Below are positions 47,801-60,463 of a stretch of DNA of 64,000 nt, piece by piece (the stretch's first letter is position 1; every line of letters starts with the position of its first letter). Under the pieces are notes generated by a model. That model searched no databases. It saw nothing but the letters and a program-made list of their open reading frames with translations, and was not told the DNA's origin. Where the stretch lies: contig NC_083387.1 in assembly GCF_031755915.1 (NCBI RefSeq), positions 2,632,501 through 2,696,500 of the forward strand, written 5' to 3'. The translations under genes were made by a program, and so were the position numbers. Source of the stretch: Ziziphus jujuba (Eukaryota; Streptophyta; Magnoliopsida; Rosales; Rhamnaceae).

Positions 47801-50800
47801 CCCGGCATCATTATTAGAAGTAAGAGAAGTACTCCTTCTCCTTCTTAGACCTTCGTTGCCAAGAGAAGTGCCACTGCAAGTTGCAACCGAGTTCATGCTA
47901 TGAAGTTGAATTTGCAGGTTGAGCATCTCTGATTTCATCTTTTCCACTTGCATGTTACGCTGGCGTTTCTTCTCCTCAGCCTCACGAATATGTTGTAAAT
48001 GTGCAGTTTTCCATGCAGCTTTTTTCTCTTGCTCACGCACAATGGCACCAATCTGCTCTGCTTCAAGATATCGAAACACATAATCAAACTCTTGGGAGGA
48101 GAACATGTATGACTGAAGAGATACCAGCATAAATATAATAATTTCAACAAAAGCTGATCTTGCAGTAATCCGAAACCCATAGTCATATTTAACAAATCCA
48201 ATCATCTCATATATATAATTGATAGTCTCACACTTCTCGGCGCTGAATTCCCCAAGGAAAGGAGATTGATAAGCAAGAGAAAGCACAATAAGGACAAAAT
48301 TGTATATGCGCAAAAACTTGAATATCTTATTCCTCTTCTTTAATATTTCAAGTCTCATTCGAAAGAAAACCAGTGCAAAAGCAAGATAACCAAGGTGCAG
48401 AATGTCATACTCAAGGGTTCCAGTAATCAAAATCAATGTAAGAACAAGATCCAATAAGTGGCAATAGCAATAAAGCCTCAGATAGTCAAGAAAGGTCCAC
48501 ATGCTTTTAGTTTCGAAAGAAAGATCTCTCCAGACAAATATATTTTTACGTTGAGACACCACTTTATGGTACGTTGATGACACTGAGAAGCTGGCCAAGT
48601 GATCAGCACGAAGTTTGAAGCAAGCTAGCAAGAAGACCATAAAATAGCTGATAAGCATTCGGGGATCATCAACAATAAGTCCTACGACAAAAAAATATTA
48701 TAATGTTAGGACAAAGGCATTAAACATAAAAATAATTTCAAGAATGGTTTAGGCCTCCAGGCCTTTCTCCTACACATGGGGTCTGACTTAATGGAAGGAA
48801 GCAAAATAATCAGAGATTAATTCAATGGTAGGAGGCTGTCTAAAAGGACTTCATATTCCATATACCAACAGAACTAATCTTTTGAGCTAATAAAACTTCC
48901 AGATTGCTGAAAATTAGATCCGTCCAAGGAACTAATAACTCAAAGTATATGATGTGTTTTAAAGGCTAATTCCTAAAATAGAAATTTTAAAACAGTGCCA
49001 AAGTTTATTTCATGATAAACAATATAAGTAGTGAATATACATACACCATTTTCTGGGGGTAACAAAAGAGGGGATGTTCTGTGGATTTGTGCAATATTTG
49101 CTTTGTTTTTGGACAATACGCTGGAAAAACATGGTAAGATTTTTTAATATAAGAGTCAAGATGTGAGGATTCTATATCGTTAACTCAAGTTTTGCACTTC
49201 TTTATGGGTGTTGACTTTTAAAAAGTTCAAGAATTTCTAATTCAAATGATTTGTCAAATCAGAAGATAGCAGATTTTTACTCTACTTTCTTTGACTGTTT
49301 TTGAGGATTCCTGATATAATGCTTTTTTGAAATCAACGAAATAATGATTTTCTATCCAAAACGGAAAATAAATAAATAAATTGCATGCACCAATTAAGTT
49401 ACCAGCACATTGCGGCCAAGAGAGTAGTACCTAGCCAACAGCTTTCACAATAACTGAAATATAGGGTTGAGTCTCTCCAACAGTCATGACAATGTATATC
49501 AGTCCCACCAGGTTGACTTCCAGGCCACATTGTCTTCCAAATGGCAAAGTACTCAAGAATGAGAATGGAAGCAAACAAGAAGACAAATACAGGCCATGAT
49601 TTACGTATAACTCTCCGATTCAAAATAACACAAGCAGCAAGCAACACTATGTACAACATTGATATGGCATTTAACAAAGCAAAGCTTGCAAGAAGCAATG
49701 CAATCATGTTTATCTCAAGACCAAAGAGGTTAAACAGATTCTCCATCCAGAATTTCACATAGATTTTTAAGAGGGTCTTTTGTGTTTCGAACCTTTCCTT
49801 TCTCAAGACAATAATTCGCTTCTTATTCCACTTGTGGCTCTCCTTGGTGCTTCCCCAAATATAATTAAATGAATATTTGCTACTGCCACTACCCTCAGAA
49901 CCTCTTGCCACTTGTTTTACAGATTGTGCTCCATAATCTGATGTTGGCTTATTTTCCTCACCAGAAATGGAGCCATTACTTGCTGCATCTTCTGCTGAGA
50001 CAAACAAAGGACAAGGCTCCTCCCACTTTCCTTTGTTTCGAACAACACTTGGCATCTTCTCCAACCAGTGAAAAACATTATATTGAAGTGTACATGCAGC
50101 AATAATCATCACTTTTCCTCTCAGGCCTGATTCTAGGCCCCAAAACCCATGCTTGAATACACGAAAACCCAAAAAGAGGGATAAATCAGAATGTTTTTGT
50201 CCAGGGAACATCTCTGCTTGACTACCCCACATCTGGAAGAGATATTCAGCTGTTACAAGAATTCCAGTATAAACCAAGAATGATTTGGACGGGGTCCTTG
50301 AAGCTTTAGGTAAAGTTGAACAGATAACAAGGCCAAGTAAATATACAAAACCAAAGGCACTAATTGGAGATAAAGAAGCATAGAAAAAAGCAGCAAACAA
50401 GATTTTGTCACTGTGCCAAATGAGGAACCTTTTTACAAATCCAATCACCCCAAACTCCAACAGATCAGGATCATCTGACACGTTATATCTGCTCTGTCTC
50501 CTTTCATAACTATAAAGTTGCATGACAATTAAGACTGCTAGAGATTCCCAAACATTTTCCAAAGATGAAGCTTCCGGGTTGAAGCCAAGATAAAAATAAA
50601 GGTCGATTAACCTGGACAACCACATCTTAAAGCTGGGAAAGCTACTCAAGCTATAGATGAAGACAAACACCATGATTGCATATGCTTTCAATGGGAACCA
50701 AAGGCGTCTTTTTGTTCTCTCAACAAGTTGTCTTCCAATGATCCAAACAAGAAGAAGAAATATGTACCCAAATGATATATAATTGGGTTTAACCAGGTAT

Positions 50801-53800
50801 ACTGTGAGGAGAATAGTCAAAAAGGCAATGTAGGTTCCACATGAACGGTACACAGAAAGAAACTTCTGCCCAATTGCACTAAGGAATGCTGCTATTCTTC
50901 TTTCTGAAAGCAGGAAAGGAAATAAACATAGATTAATTGTAGCAATGGAGAGTACTAGCAAAAGAATCAGCTCAGAAATAGGTTTCCTAGATACAGAACT
51001 TACACATGGTCATATTATTTATCTTGATCACAAACTAGGAAAGAATCATATTAAAAAGGCTAGTCACTTGGTTTTGGATTTGGCAGCAAGAGGTGAGTTA
51101 AAATCTATTTATGAAAAATTCACCAAATTCATACGATCCATTTATGTTGCCATATAGCAATATAACCACAGGATAACATCAAACCTCCAGAAGAAAAGGT
51201 TGACCTAACTTAAGGTCTCTTCAACCTAGAAGTTTGTTATATACTACACATTCATGTCAAACAAAATAAAATGTCAAACACCGGACTCAATAAGTTACAT
51301 TTGCAAATAACCCAGGAGGTGAAAAACCTTGAATACTCTACAGTTTTTGAACCAGGCTGGATTAGTCGTTCCACAGACATTGTAAGCTATATATAAAATT
51401 ATACCATAAGAAGGATTGTCATGGCTGTACTTCGTGGCTGGGGAGGCATACACTGACAACAGAACTGATTTGTTCAGACCAGCTTTCAAAATGCTAAATC
51501 CAATTGGACGGCTAGGGGTATGCTGCACAATAGCTGAGAATGAAAATAGCATTTCAAAACCATGGTTATGAATTGCACAGAAGCAAGCAAGCAAAGCTAC
51601 TTCTAAGAAATCCCAGGAACTTTCATCTTCGAGTAGACCTGCATTAATTCACATAAAATTAAATCATCAAAAGTCATTTTTTCACCCTGGAGGGTATTTT
51701 GCCATCAAGTTAACAAGTAAATATAATATAAATCAAGAATAAGGAAATCTACCATAACCACATCCAACAATGGAATTTATCAAATAATAATAATAAAAAA
51801 AATAAAAAAATAAAAAAAGAAGAAGCCAACAACAGCAACAACAAGAACAAGTAGGAGAGCTTCATACCTAACTGTGATAAAACTCCCATACTAATAGATC
51901 CTTTTTGCTCCAATGCATTAGAAATTAAATTGATTTTAAGAATGTACAACAGTGCAAAGTGAGCTTCACATAGAAGTATCAAAGATTGCCGAATCTTTCT
52001 GCTGATGTTGTGGCTTAAAAGATATATCAAGAAGAATATCACTGAAACATAGATCAAAGCATAAATAAGCAATTAGCAAACTGCCATACACCAGGATCAC
52101 AATGTAAGCTCGGGATCAGATTTCATGCATTATGAAATATAAAAATAAGGAGAATGGCCAAGAGGAATTAGCTATGAGTCAATTTTGTGAATTACCAAAT
52201 AATAATAATAATAACAATAAGGTATGACAAAACATACTATATACAGCATGAATAAAACCAGGTTTCATAGCAATGAGGAATATCAGCACCAACACGATAG
52301 CCCGAGAGATTTTCCTAACTCCCCATGCAACCGTGGCCACAATCAATACCTTAGTCTCCTCCTTTCCTGTTATTAAATGATACATGAAACAAGCAAAGAG
52401 TATATATAAATCAAATGAACTATCTATCCCAAAAAATGTCTAAGCAAATACGAAACCAATGAACTATCTATCCAATAAAATGCGTAAGCACAAAAAAAAA
52501 AATAATAAATAAAAGAGAGAGAATTTTGAGAAACACCACATAGCATGGCTCTTTTTACTACATAAGAGACATAATTCCTGACAGGAAAACTAGACACAGG
52601 TAAGGTGTATAAAAGATTTTGTACAATTCAATACACATTGTATTTTGCAATGCTACTTCCAATACATGATATATTTTTGTAATGATAAGTGAAACATAAA
52701 AAGTAAAAAATCTAAACAATGCTTGTCGTGCATAATAGGATAGGCTTGCTGTAAATCTGTATAGTTGTGTCAAAAAAAGGAAGTCATGATTCATTGCTAC
52801 CTAACAATGATGATGATCATGCCACTGAAAATGCAATTAATGATTAAAATATGAATATTTTCTTGTCAGAAAGTGCTTAGATCTTTTATAATGATTTATT
52901 GATGTAGATCGTTTATGTAAGACGTTTTTCTTTAAGTTGAAGATTCATATGATACAATGGGCAAGGAATAGAATCTTAATGCCTTATAAATAATGTATCT
53001 TATGTTGCATGATGTGTTACAATACAGCAATTATCTTTTCCACAAAGTGATACATGTAATATTATACCCATGCCATTATACAAATTGTAAGTAAATATAA
53101 ACATGAAAACAAATTTTGGCCTGATAAATTAACATATCAGGAAGATAACATACTGTGATTTTACACTTGCTCAAGTATTGCACGTAGAACCTTCCAAGAA
53201 AATTTCACAGAAGTACCCAAAAAAAAAAAGAAAAAAAAAAGTACAAACAATGTAAAGTCTAGTAATTAAAGGGTGATTAAAATCTAATTTGGCTGATTAC
53301 AAGAAATATGTCAATAACTCTAAAGGAGGCCAAGCAGTACATATGGACTCAACTCTGGTCTCAAATAGCAATTTTACAGATTCACTATATGAAACAAATA
53401 GCAAATGTGGAGTACACTACAGAATTAGATAAACCAAAGACCATAATTACAAAGACATAATAGCTAAGACCAAGGTAAGGATGGGCAAGAAGAAGAACTA
53501 AAACCTAAAGAAATGCAACTCCAGTTGCCTCAGAATAAGGATGACTTGAACCACTATCTCTAACTTTAGTTTAATATAGGAGCACAAGAGATATTGAGAT
53601 GTAAAAACTATAACTCAAACATACACTATTTTCAAGCTTATAAAAGATATGCTATTTTTATTTTTAATCCAGCACAAAAAATAATATATACCCTCAAGAC
53701 TACCATCAATATAGTTCATATAAGTTTGTATTTCCTTACCATTTGCAGTCGTGTTGTCATTTGAAGAATGTCTATCCTCATCAGACAAGCAGAGAAAAAC

Positions 53801-56800
53801 TGAATTGTTCACAAGATTACCCAAGGCAACCAATATTCCAACACAAAATTGTGCCAGCAAGAAAAATCCAGGAATAGGATAATGCCATAATCCAACCATC
53901 TCCCATATATCCATGTCCTGTACATGAATTTATGTACAAAAAATAAAAAACAAAAAATAAAAAACAAAGAAATAAAAAGATTTCACTTTCAAGCATTTTA
54001 GTCTGCATTAATTTACAAACAGAACAGTTCTAGAAAATGAAAAAAATCAGCAAACATAAAATTCCATCCTTAAAGAGAACCACCTTTCCAAGATTCCAAT
54101 TCCAGAATGTAAATGCTACATTGAAAATATATGTGCTAAGAGCCCACAAGAGAATGAAGACAAGAAGCAGCCCATTCAGCCGGTGCAAATGGAATAAGGA
54201 AGGGAAGGCATATACAATGTAACCCACGTATGCAAGTAATCCAAATGCACATATACTTGCAAAATGGAAGCTCCAAAAGGAAAGAGCAAACAAGGACGCC
54301 TGAAAAATTTCCACCAAAAGTAATTATATGAAATACAAAATAAAAACAAATACAAAGAAAACTTCAAATTGTGAACTATATAAGTAAAAAATCAAAATGG
54401 GCATTGGCATACACATAGAAAGGATATCAATAATGACATAATATGATAAACAAATTAATGAGTGTAATTTTGTTGCAATAATTCCTAAAGCAATAACCTT
54501 TCAACTTTTTATTCAAACACAGTATCAGGCTCACTAGATCAGGTAAATAAGGTAAAAAAGGAAAGAAACGAAGCTCATTCTGATTAGTAGGATCCATCGT
54601 GAATTAGAATAAAAAAATTTAAATGCCCCATGCTTTAAATTTAAGCACCAAAACTTGTCACACCTTAAACAAGATGGTATGCATGCATCATTTTTCCATC
54701 CACTTTTAAGATCATCATGGTGTTGCTCTTTTTTTTTTTTTTTTTTTTTTTTGTGGGGTAATAACATCATGATGTTGTTCAGCAAAGTAGAACAGCTACT
54801 AGCTTATAAGGCAGACAACAAAATATTGTTTAGAAATATATACCGGGAAACCGTACGTGAAAAAGTTAATACTAAATGTCCGAAAAACTGCTCCCCTCAG
54901 TAAAACATTGGTATGCCTTACACCAGATCTGCAAATTATGAAAGATAAAGTATGACATCTATTAATGTGTAGCTCAAACTTTACAAAAGAAATAGAGGTT
55001 CCAAGCAAGAATGGATAAGAATTAATTCAAAATGAATGATAGGAGAGTGTGGAATCTAGATTCCTCTAAATGTTTTTCTAGTATATCTTTTTTTTTTTTT
55101 TTTTTAAAGTCATCTTGAAGGACATTGTTGGTTTCATTTATCTATTTAGTTACTTTAGGAGCATTGCTAAGTAACAACAAAGTGGTAGAAACCAATTACC
55201 AACCAAATAAAAATAAAAATAAAAATAAATAAAAAAAACCTAAGTGGTAGAAACATACATCTTTGCAAGAAGAAGTACTCATACAGGAGAAAGGCAAGAG
55301 ATTAAGTACTTTGTACAAGACCACTGAAAAAATGTGGCATGACGAAAACCAGATAAATGAATATTTGAGCTTTCAATTATATTACCTTGATTGACGAATG
55401 AAAAAGGAATGCTTTGAGGGAAGAAGTTGCTCCGTCAAGTTATTTTCTCTCATGGACATAATAAAATCCATTTCCTCCAAATCACATTTAACATAAGAGA
55501 GCTGCATTAGGAGAATAAAATGCTTTAAAAAAAAAAGAAGTAAATAGCCAGGATATAGTAGTGTATTTAGAGTTTGAATATGTGAAACAACTTACATAAT
55601 ATGTTAAATAACTTATATAATATATTAATATCAACAAACAAACGTACAAGGACAAATATAGCTAGGAACAGGACTCAAAATGGTTTTGAATAATGATCGT
55701 CATTTCATCCACATACCCACCAAAAAGGAAGTTTCTTTCATGCCAAAATTTCAATACATTTCTTAGAAAAGCACATCATGCTTACAAACATAGAGAAACC
55801 ATGGGCGTATTGGGTAAATAGGCCCATTGACTCTATAATGAGCATAAAAACCAAGAACCAAAGAATAGCTCAATTCAAATACAAGTGTGGAAATTATACA
55901 ATATAAAATGGCAACCAGTAGCATCTTTTATATACATACCATGATATAGAAAAGTATAAGAGAAAAGCTTGAACAAATTTCAGGCCACTCAGAATTTGCA
56001 GTAATTTTGAACAAACCAATGAAATCAGCTACTCTCTGTAACATATTTGGAAACTCCAAAGGAAGCTGATAGATGTAAAGAATGACAATATTGAAGCCTG
56101 CATATAGCTGCAAAGGCCTCCACCACCTTCAAAGTGATAGATGCACATATGAGCTAAGAAATCACTATAAAATTTGAAACTCCAGAGAGGGATAAGAGTC
56201 AGCAACATGGATCATAAATAACGAAATTTCAAAGGGGAAAAAAAATAATAATAAATAATAAAATAAAATAAAATAAACCTGAAAAGTCCAAGGAAGTTGC
56301 TTGTCAAAGACCAACCGACAAGCCCAACACAGCTCCCAACAAAAAATGGTAGAGAAATCCATGAAGGATGGCTAATTCCCTCAGCCAGCTGAATGGCAGG
56401 CAACAGCAAGCAGAAAGCAACCCTAAGGTGATAACCTTCCATAAAAGTGAAATAATTCAAATCAATTTATATATATATATATATATATAATGTTTATAAT
56501 AGAAAATATAAGCATGCATTAGTGGGTAGAAATGCATGGGCACAAGCACGCACATATATAGTTCTCTCAGGAAATTAAGTACTAGAAAGGAAAAGGATCA
56601 AAACAAGCTCAAATATTAAAGTAATTCAATAAATTTAATATATGGATTTGACAGAAAATATAGAACATGAAAATCAAGGAAGGGGAATGAATAGCTCAAA
56701 AGAACCATGGTGCAAGTAAACTACTTACAAACCTAAACGTTCAACTGCCAATGACAAATGAGCCCAGCATGAATCTCGCCATGAAATCAGACCAAATTTG

Positions 56801-58002
56801 CTTCCATGCAAATCAACTAAAGCAACAGCAGCAGCTGATAGTTGTACAACCAGTAAAAAAATCATAGAGGGAGATTTCCATGACTGAATTCTGCAAATGC
56901 ATACATCAAAGATTGTATAAACACACACACACACACAAAAATAATAATAATAAATAATAAAAAAAACAAAAAGAAAAATGGAGAATGAGAATGAGATTAT
57001 TAATCTAAAAGAAAGAAAAATTCTCACATCATTAATCCAGTTAGCTTCGCCCACCAGGCATCTGCTATACTGTCTCTGTTTTCCTCAATAGCCCATATAA
57101 CAAGATATATCACTTGAGAAAGAATAACAAGTACAGAAAAAATGATGACGGGCCACAATGCTAAGAACCTCTTTCGAAAATGAAAACCTGTGAAAAAGCG
57201 TGTTAAAACAAACAAAAATATAAAATAAGACAATCCCCTAAGTGAAAGACAATTGGAACCAGCATCCATCTTAAAAGAAAAATTTGCATGATCTCAAAAC
57301 TTAAAAGTGGTGTCAATTACTAAAAGAAGCTCAAATCATTCAAACCAAACCTGGGAAACTAGTGAAGCTAAACCAACCAACAAAGGCACTTGACCAAACA
57401 CCTCAAGCGCTTTCAAGAGAAATCGTGTCAACTATATGATAGTACAGAAAATCAGAACTAGCTAAGAAGAAAAAGAAAACCCTGCTAACTTCTTACTAAT
57501 GCAACCCCGGTTTATCTGCATAGTGCATTTGTCTATTCATTATTTTGAGAAATAAATAAACCTAGTTCATAGCCAAACCTTTTACCATGTCCATGAGGTT
57601 CACAAAATAGCACTAACTGCAGAACTCTTTTCAAATATAATATGCAAACCAAACTTGAAAGTCTATATAGAGACGCTTACCTGGTTTTGCTACATCAAAT
57701 TGAATGAGAAGGAAGGCTATCAAATCAACAAGAGAGATCAAGCTCCAATTGATAAGAGCAGCTACACGTCAAGAAGAAAGGGAAAAAAGCATGAAAATCA
57801 TCAGTTGCTTCAGTCATGAACAATGCATCTCTATGTGTCTTAAAAAACATTGCTTTCACATTTTTACTGGACTTCATAATTTCGAAAGGTCCCCAAAAAA
57901 AAAGAAAAAAGAAAAAAGAAAAAAAAGTAAAGAACAAATTTTTCGTATATTACCTGTTAAAAGCAGTAGAGGCAATAAAAACCCGGATAGGAAATTCGCC
58001 AT
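41886..58002 (-). CDS. PIEZO1: PIEZO mechanosensitive cation channel
   Basis: Complete 16-kb gene of 21 exons, all in frame, 2470 aa: 58002-57954, 57761-57681, 57187-57028, 56890-56733, 56435-56279, 56126-55940, 55501-55386, 54928-54844, 54299-54084, 53917-53740, 52366-52238, 52041-51868, 51638-51405, 50903-49431, 48681-46184, 45864-45442, 45094-44936, 43807-43298, 42915-42771, 42663-42519, 42021-41886. It is a trimeric channel opened by membrane tension and passing Ca2+ and other cations; plant PIEZO is reported at the vacuole membrane and in root-cap and tip-growing cells. The N-terminal two thirds is a long series of hydrophobic segments (blade). A charged coiled coil lies at about 1345-1400. 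After an acidic, Ser-rich linker, the C-terminus holds the PIEZO pore region: PFLYELR near 2081 (the conserved PFxxEL-type motif), a large hydrophilic cap (about 2160-2370) and the last helix with FVLAVGRFIRLQC. The end is LLEYTKAD then TAG. Exons 14 and 15 alone encode more than half the protein. Confidence 0.95.
52414..52501. repeat. 44-bp tandem duplication in PIEZO intron 10
   Basis: AATGAACTATCTATCC occurs at 52414-52429 and 52458-52473, and similarity continues into ATGTCTAAGCA versus ATGCGTAAGCA. The unit is about 44 bp in two diverged copies. It does not touch a splice site. Confidence 0.6.
54713..54780 (-). repeat. A-tailed micro-insertion in PIEZO intron 8
   Basis: CATCATGGTGTTGCTC (54713-54728) and CATCATGATGTTGTTC (54765-54780) differ at two bases. 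They flank a 36-nt insert that reads TTATTACCCCAC followed by a long A-run on the minus strand. Confidence 0.55.
55180..55254 (+). repeat. A-tailed micro-insertion in PIEZO intron 7
   Basis: AAGTGGTAGAAAC is perfectly repeated at 55180-55192 and 55242-55254. It flanks a 49-nt insert that begins CAATTACCAACC and continues as AAATA/AAAAT repeats. Confidence 0.6.
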
Positions 58003-59263
58003 GAGAGGCGCTCTTCAACACGATCACTTATAACTTCACCTTTCCATAAATCCGCTAAAACGTTTTCGATTAGCATTACAATCACAGAAATTCATTCCCT
58101 GGAAACTCCGAAATACTCCCAGAAAATTCAGAATTTTGAAACGCTCTAAAGAAGAGTCTGGTTAACGTCTTCTCGGTTTCGTCATCGACCAAAGAAACGA
58201 AATATTATGGAAGTTAATCGGGTTAATCAAAATTTTGCGGGGGAAAAAGAAAGTTTGTATAAGCCGAAAGTCACGACACTGAGAAAGTCACTGAAAATTT
58301 TAAAACGCAAAAATAAAATCGCTCAGTGGTTGACCAGAATACGAAGAGAGCAAAAACAGCGAGATGGTTTTAGATTTGGTATATATATATATACACACAC
58401 ATGGATATATACAGATATATAGATATGCATGTATATATAGATTGCCATTGACGGTAAAGTTTTATATGGGTTAAAAAAAAGAAAGGGAGTTTACTCTCCG
58501 TTGCTCGAGATTTTTCCCCATTCATGACGTTGCTTTTACACGCAGCGGGCCAGAACATACGGTACATTACGTACAATTTCGTCAGCTTCTCCAATAAAAA
58601 ATTGAAACACTAACGCCGTCAGTGAAATGTTTACTTCGCTTGTTCACTTTCCCTTCTTTTATTCACCAATACCAAATTAAAATAAAGTTTGATCTGGAAT
58701 ACTCCATCCCTCCGGTTCTAGAAACTTTTCTTAGACTCTGAAACAGAGAGTTAAAAAACTAAGATTTTTATCTGATTAAATTAAATTATCTGATTGGGCT
58801 AATGAGTATAATATCAAAATATACTGCTTTTTATTTTCAAATTTGAAATAAAATATAGCACTTTTTTTTTTTCTTCTTCTTCTTCTTCTTTTGAAACACA
58901 CGGCGTAAACAATAATAATATCGCTTTACTTTTAAAATTTAAAATGTTTGTCCAAAAAATAAATTAAACATTTAATGGATCAAGCGTCTGGTTTGAACAG
59001 ATGGCAACAATTTATGGGCCCTTTGGATGTACAAAAACAGCCCATAATCGTCAACGCAGATGGGCCAATGGCAATCAAACGAAAGGCCCAAGTATTGTTG
59101 ACGATCAACGGTGCTGTATTATCCAATACACTTGTCAATTCGAATGAAACGACTCCGTTCAAACATGGTCTGAATCTGAAAAATTTATGGTTGTTGTTGG
59201 CCATAAATCTCTTTATCTCATGCTGATTCCCTTCTTTTATTTCCGTTGAGAAAATCAATCAAA
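58003..59263. promoter_or_regulatory. Divergent spacer between PIEZO and RPH1
   Basis: The 1.26 kb between the two start codons holds both promoters. It contains a TA/CA microsatellite (58379-58440) and a TTC repeat (58873-58892). The small frames at 58207-58422 and 58975-59226 have no recognisable similarity and are left out. Confidence 0.45.
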
Positions 59264-60463
59264 ATGAACACCACCACCTTGCCTTCAACGTCTTTCTGCA
59301 ACTACTACCAAATTCCAAGGTTTCGTTTCACCTCTTCAACCTTCAGAAACGTTTCTTTCCCTTCCTGTACTGCTTTTCGAAGCAGAAGTATAAGATTACA
59401 TGCCAGGAGTTCCAATGAATTAGACGCACAGCCACAGACCCTGCAGAAGGAGGATGAACCCAAACAAGAGTTAGAACCAGAACCCAGTGAAGCAGCCAAG
59501 CTCTCCACTCCACTCACTGCTGCCCCACTAGACAAAGACCTTAAAAAGGTTTTTTTTTATTTTATTTTATTTTATTTTTTGGTTCCACTGGTTCATAGAG
59601 AAAAACCCTTTTATGTGATGAATTCCTTTCAACTTGTTCACTAGGTTGTTCAAAAGACTGCTGCAACATTTGCACCCAGGGCCTCAACAGCTTCCAAAAA
59701 TCCTGCTGTACCAGGAACTGTGCTGTACACTGTTTTTGAAGTTCAAGGCTATGTTTCAATGTTGTTTGGTGGAGTTTTGTCTTTTAATCTCATTTTCCCA
59801 TCAAATGAACCAGACATATGGAGATTAATGGGAATGTGGTCCATTTGGATGTTCAGTAAGTTATTTAGCTCCAACTAATTTTAAGGATTTAAAAATTTTC
59901 TATAAAATCCATTGTCCAATTTTCAAATTTTGTATCAGATTTGTTGAAAGAACTACTGCTGTTGGTTATAATCACTTCTTAGAGTCTAAGTTAAATCTAT
60001 ATTCTACATCTAGATATTTCATTATACAAGTCTAACAGGAAAATTTCATTATGCGAAGGAAAAACTGAACTGCTTTATTTCACCGTATTAATTTTGCACG
60101 CAATATGGACAATGATCCTACTTAGCAAAGGACTGGATTTTAGCGACAAATTCAAATTCTGTTATTTGCAGCAATTCCTTCATTGCGGGCTCGAGACTGT
60201 TCCAAAAACGAGAAGGAAGCTCTAAACTATCTCTTTCTACTAATTCCGTTACTTAATGTAATAATTCCATTCTTTTGGAAATCCTTTGCTGTCGTCTGGT
60301 CTGCAGATACCATAGCTTTCTTTGGAATGTATGCATGGAAGGTATACTTTTATTCACAGATTGAATTAGGTTTTCTGTTTTTTACTTGTGGCTTATTCTG
60401 CTGAGAAAACAGAACATTTTGTTTACTCTTTTACAGTTAGGATGGCTACAGACAAGGGACTAG
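59264..60463 (+). CDS. RPH1: RESISTANCE TO PHYTOPHTHORA 1 (RPH1), chloroplast protein
   Basis: Four exons (59264-59548, 59645-59855, 60172-60341, 60437-60463) join in frame to 230 aa. The last exon adds only LGWLQTRD and the stop. Residues 1 to about 55 are Ser/Thr/Arg-rich with few acidic residues, typical of a chloroplast transit peptide. A Pro/Glu-rich linker follows. The conserved part (about 100-230) has VPGTVLYTVFEVQGYVSML, three or four hydrophobic segments, and FFGMYAWKLGWLQTRD at the end, so it is probably a plastid membrane protein. In Arabidopsis and potato RPH1 is reported to be required for resistance to Phytophthora; its biochemical activity is unknown. The ATG at 59264 is chosen over the open TTG frame upstream. 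The gene is head-to-head with PIEZO, as remembered for Arabidopsis. Confidence 0.85.

Noticed and set aside
52414..52501. Direct repeat AATGAACTATCTATCC as a target-site duplication
   Set aside because: Similarity continues past the repeat into the following sequence, so this is a 44-bp tandem duplication.
53211..53244. AAGTAC repeats around an A-run as a micro-insertion
   Set aside because: The direct repeat is only six bases and could easily occur by chance.
58975..59226. 83-codon ORF just upstream of RPH1
   Set aside because: It resembles no family, an opposite-strand frame overlaps it fully, and it lies in the divergent promoter interval.
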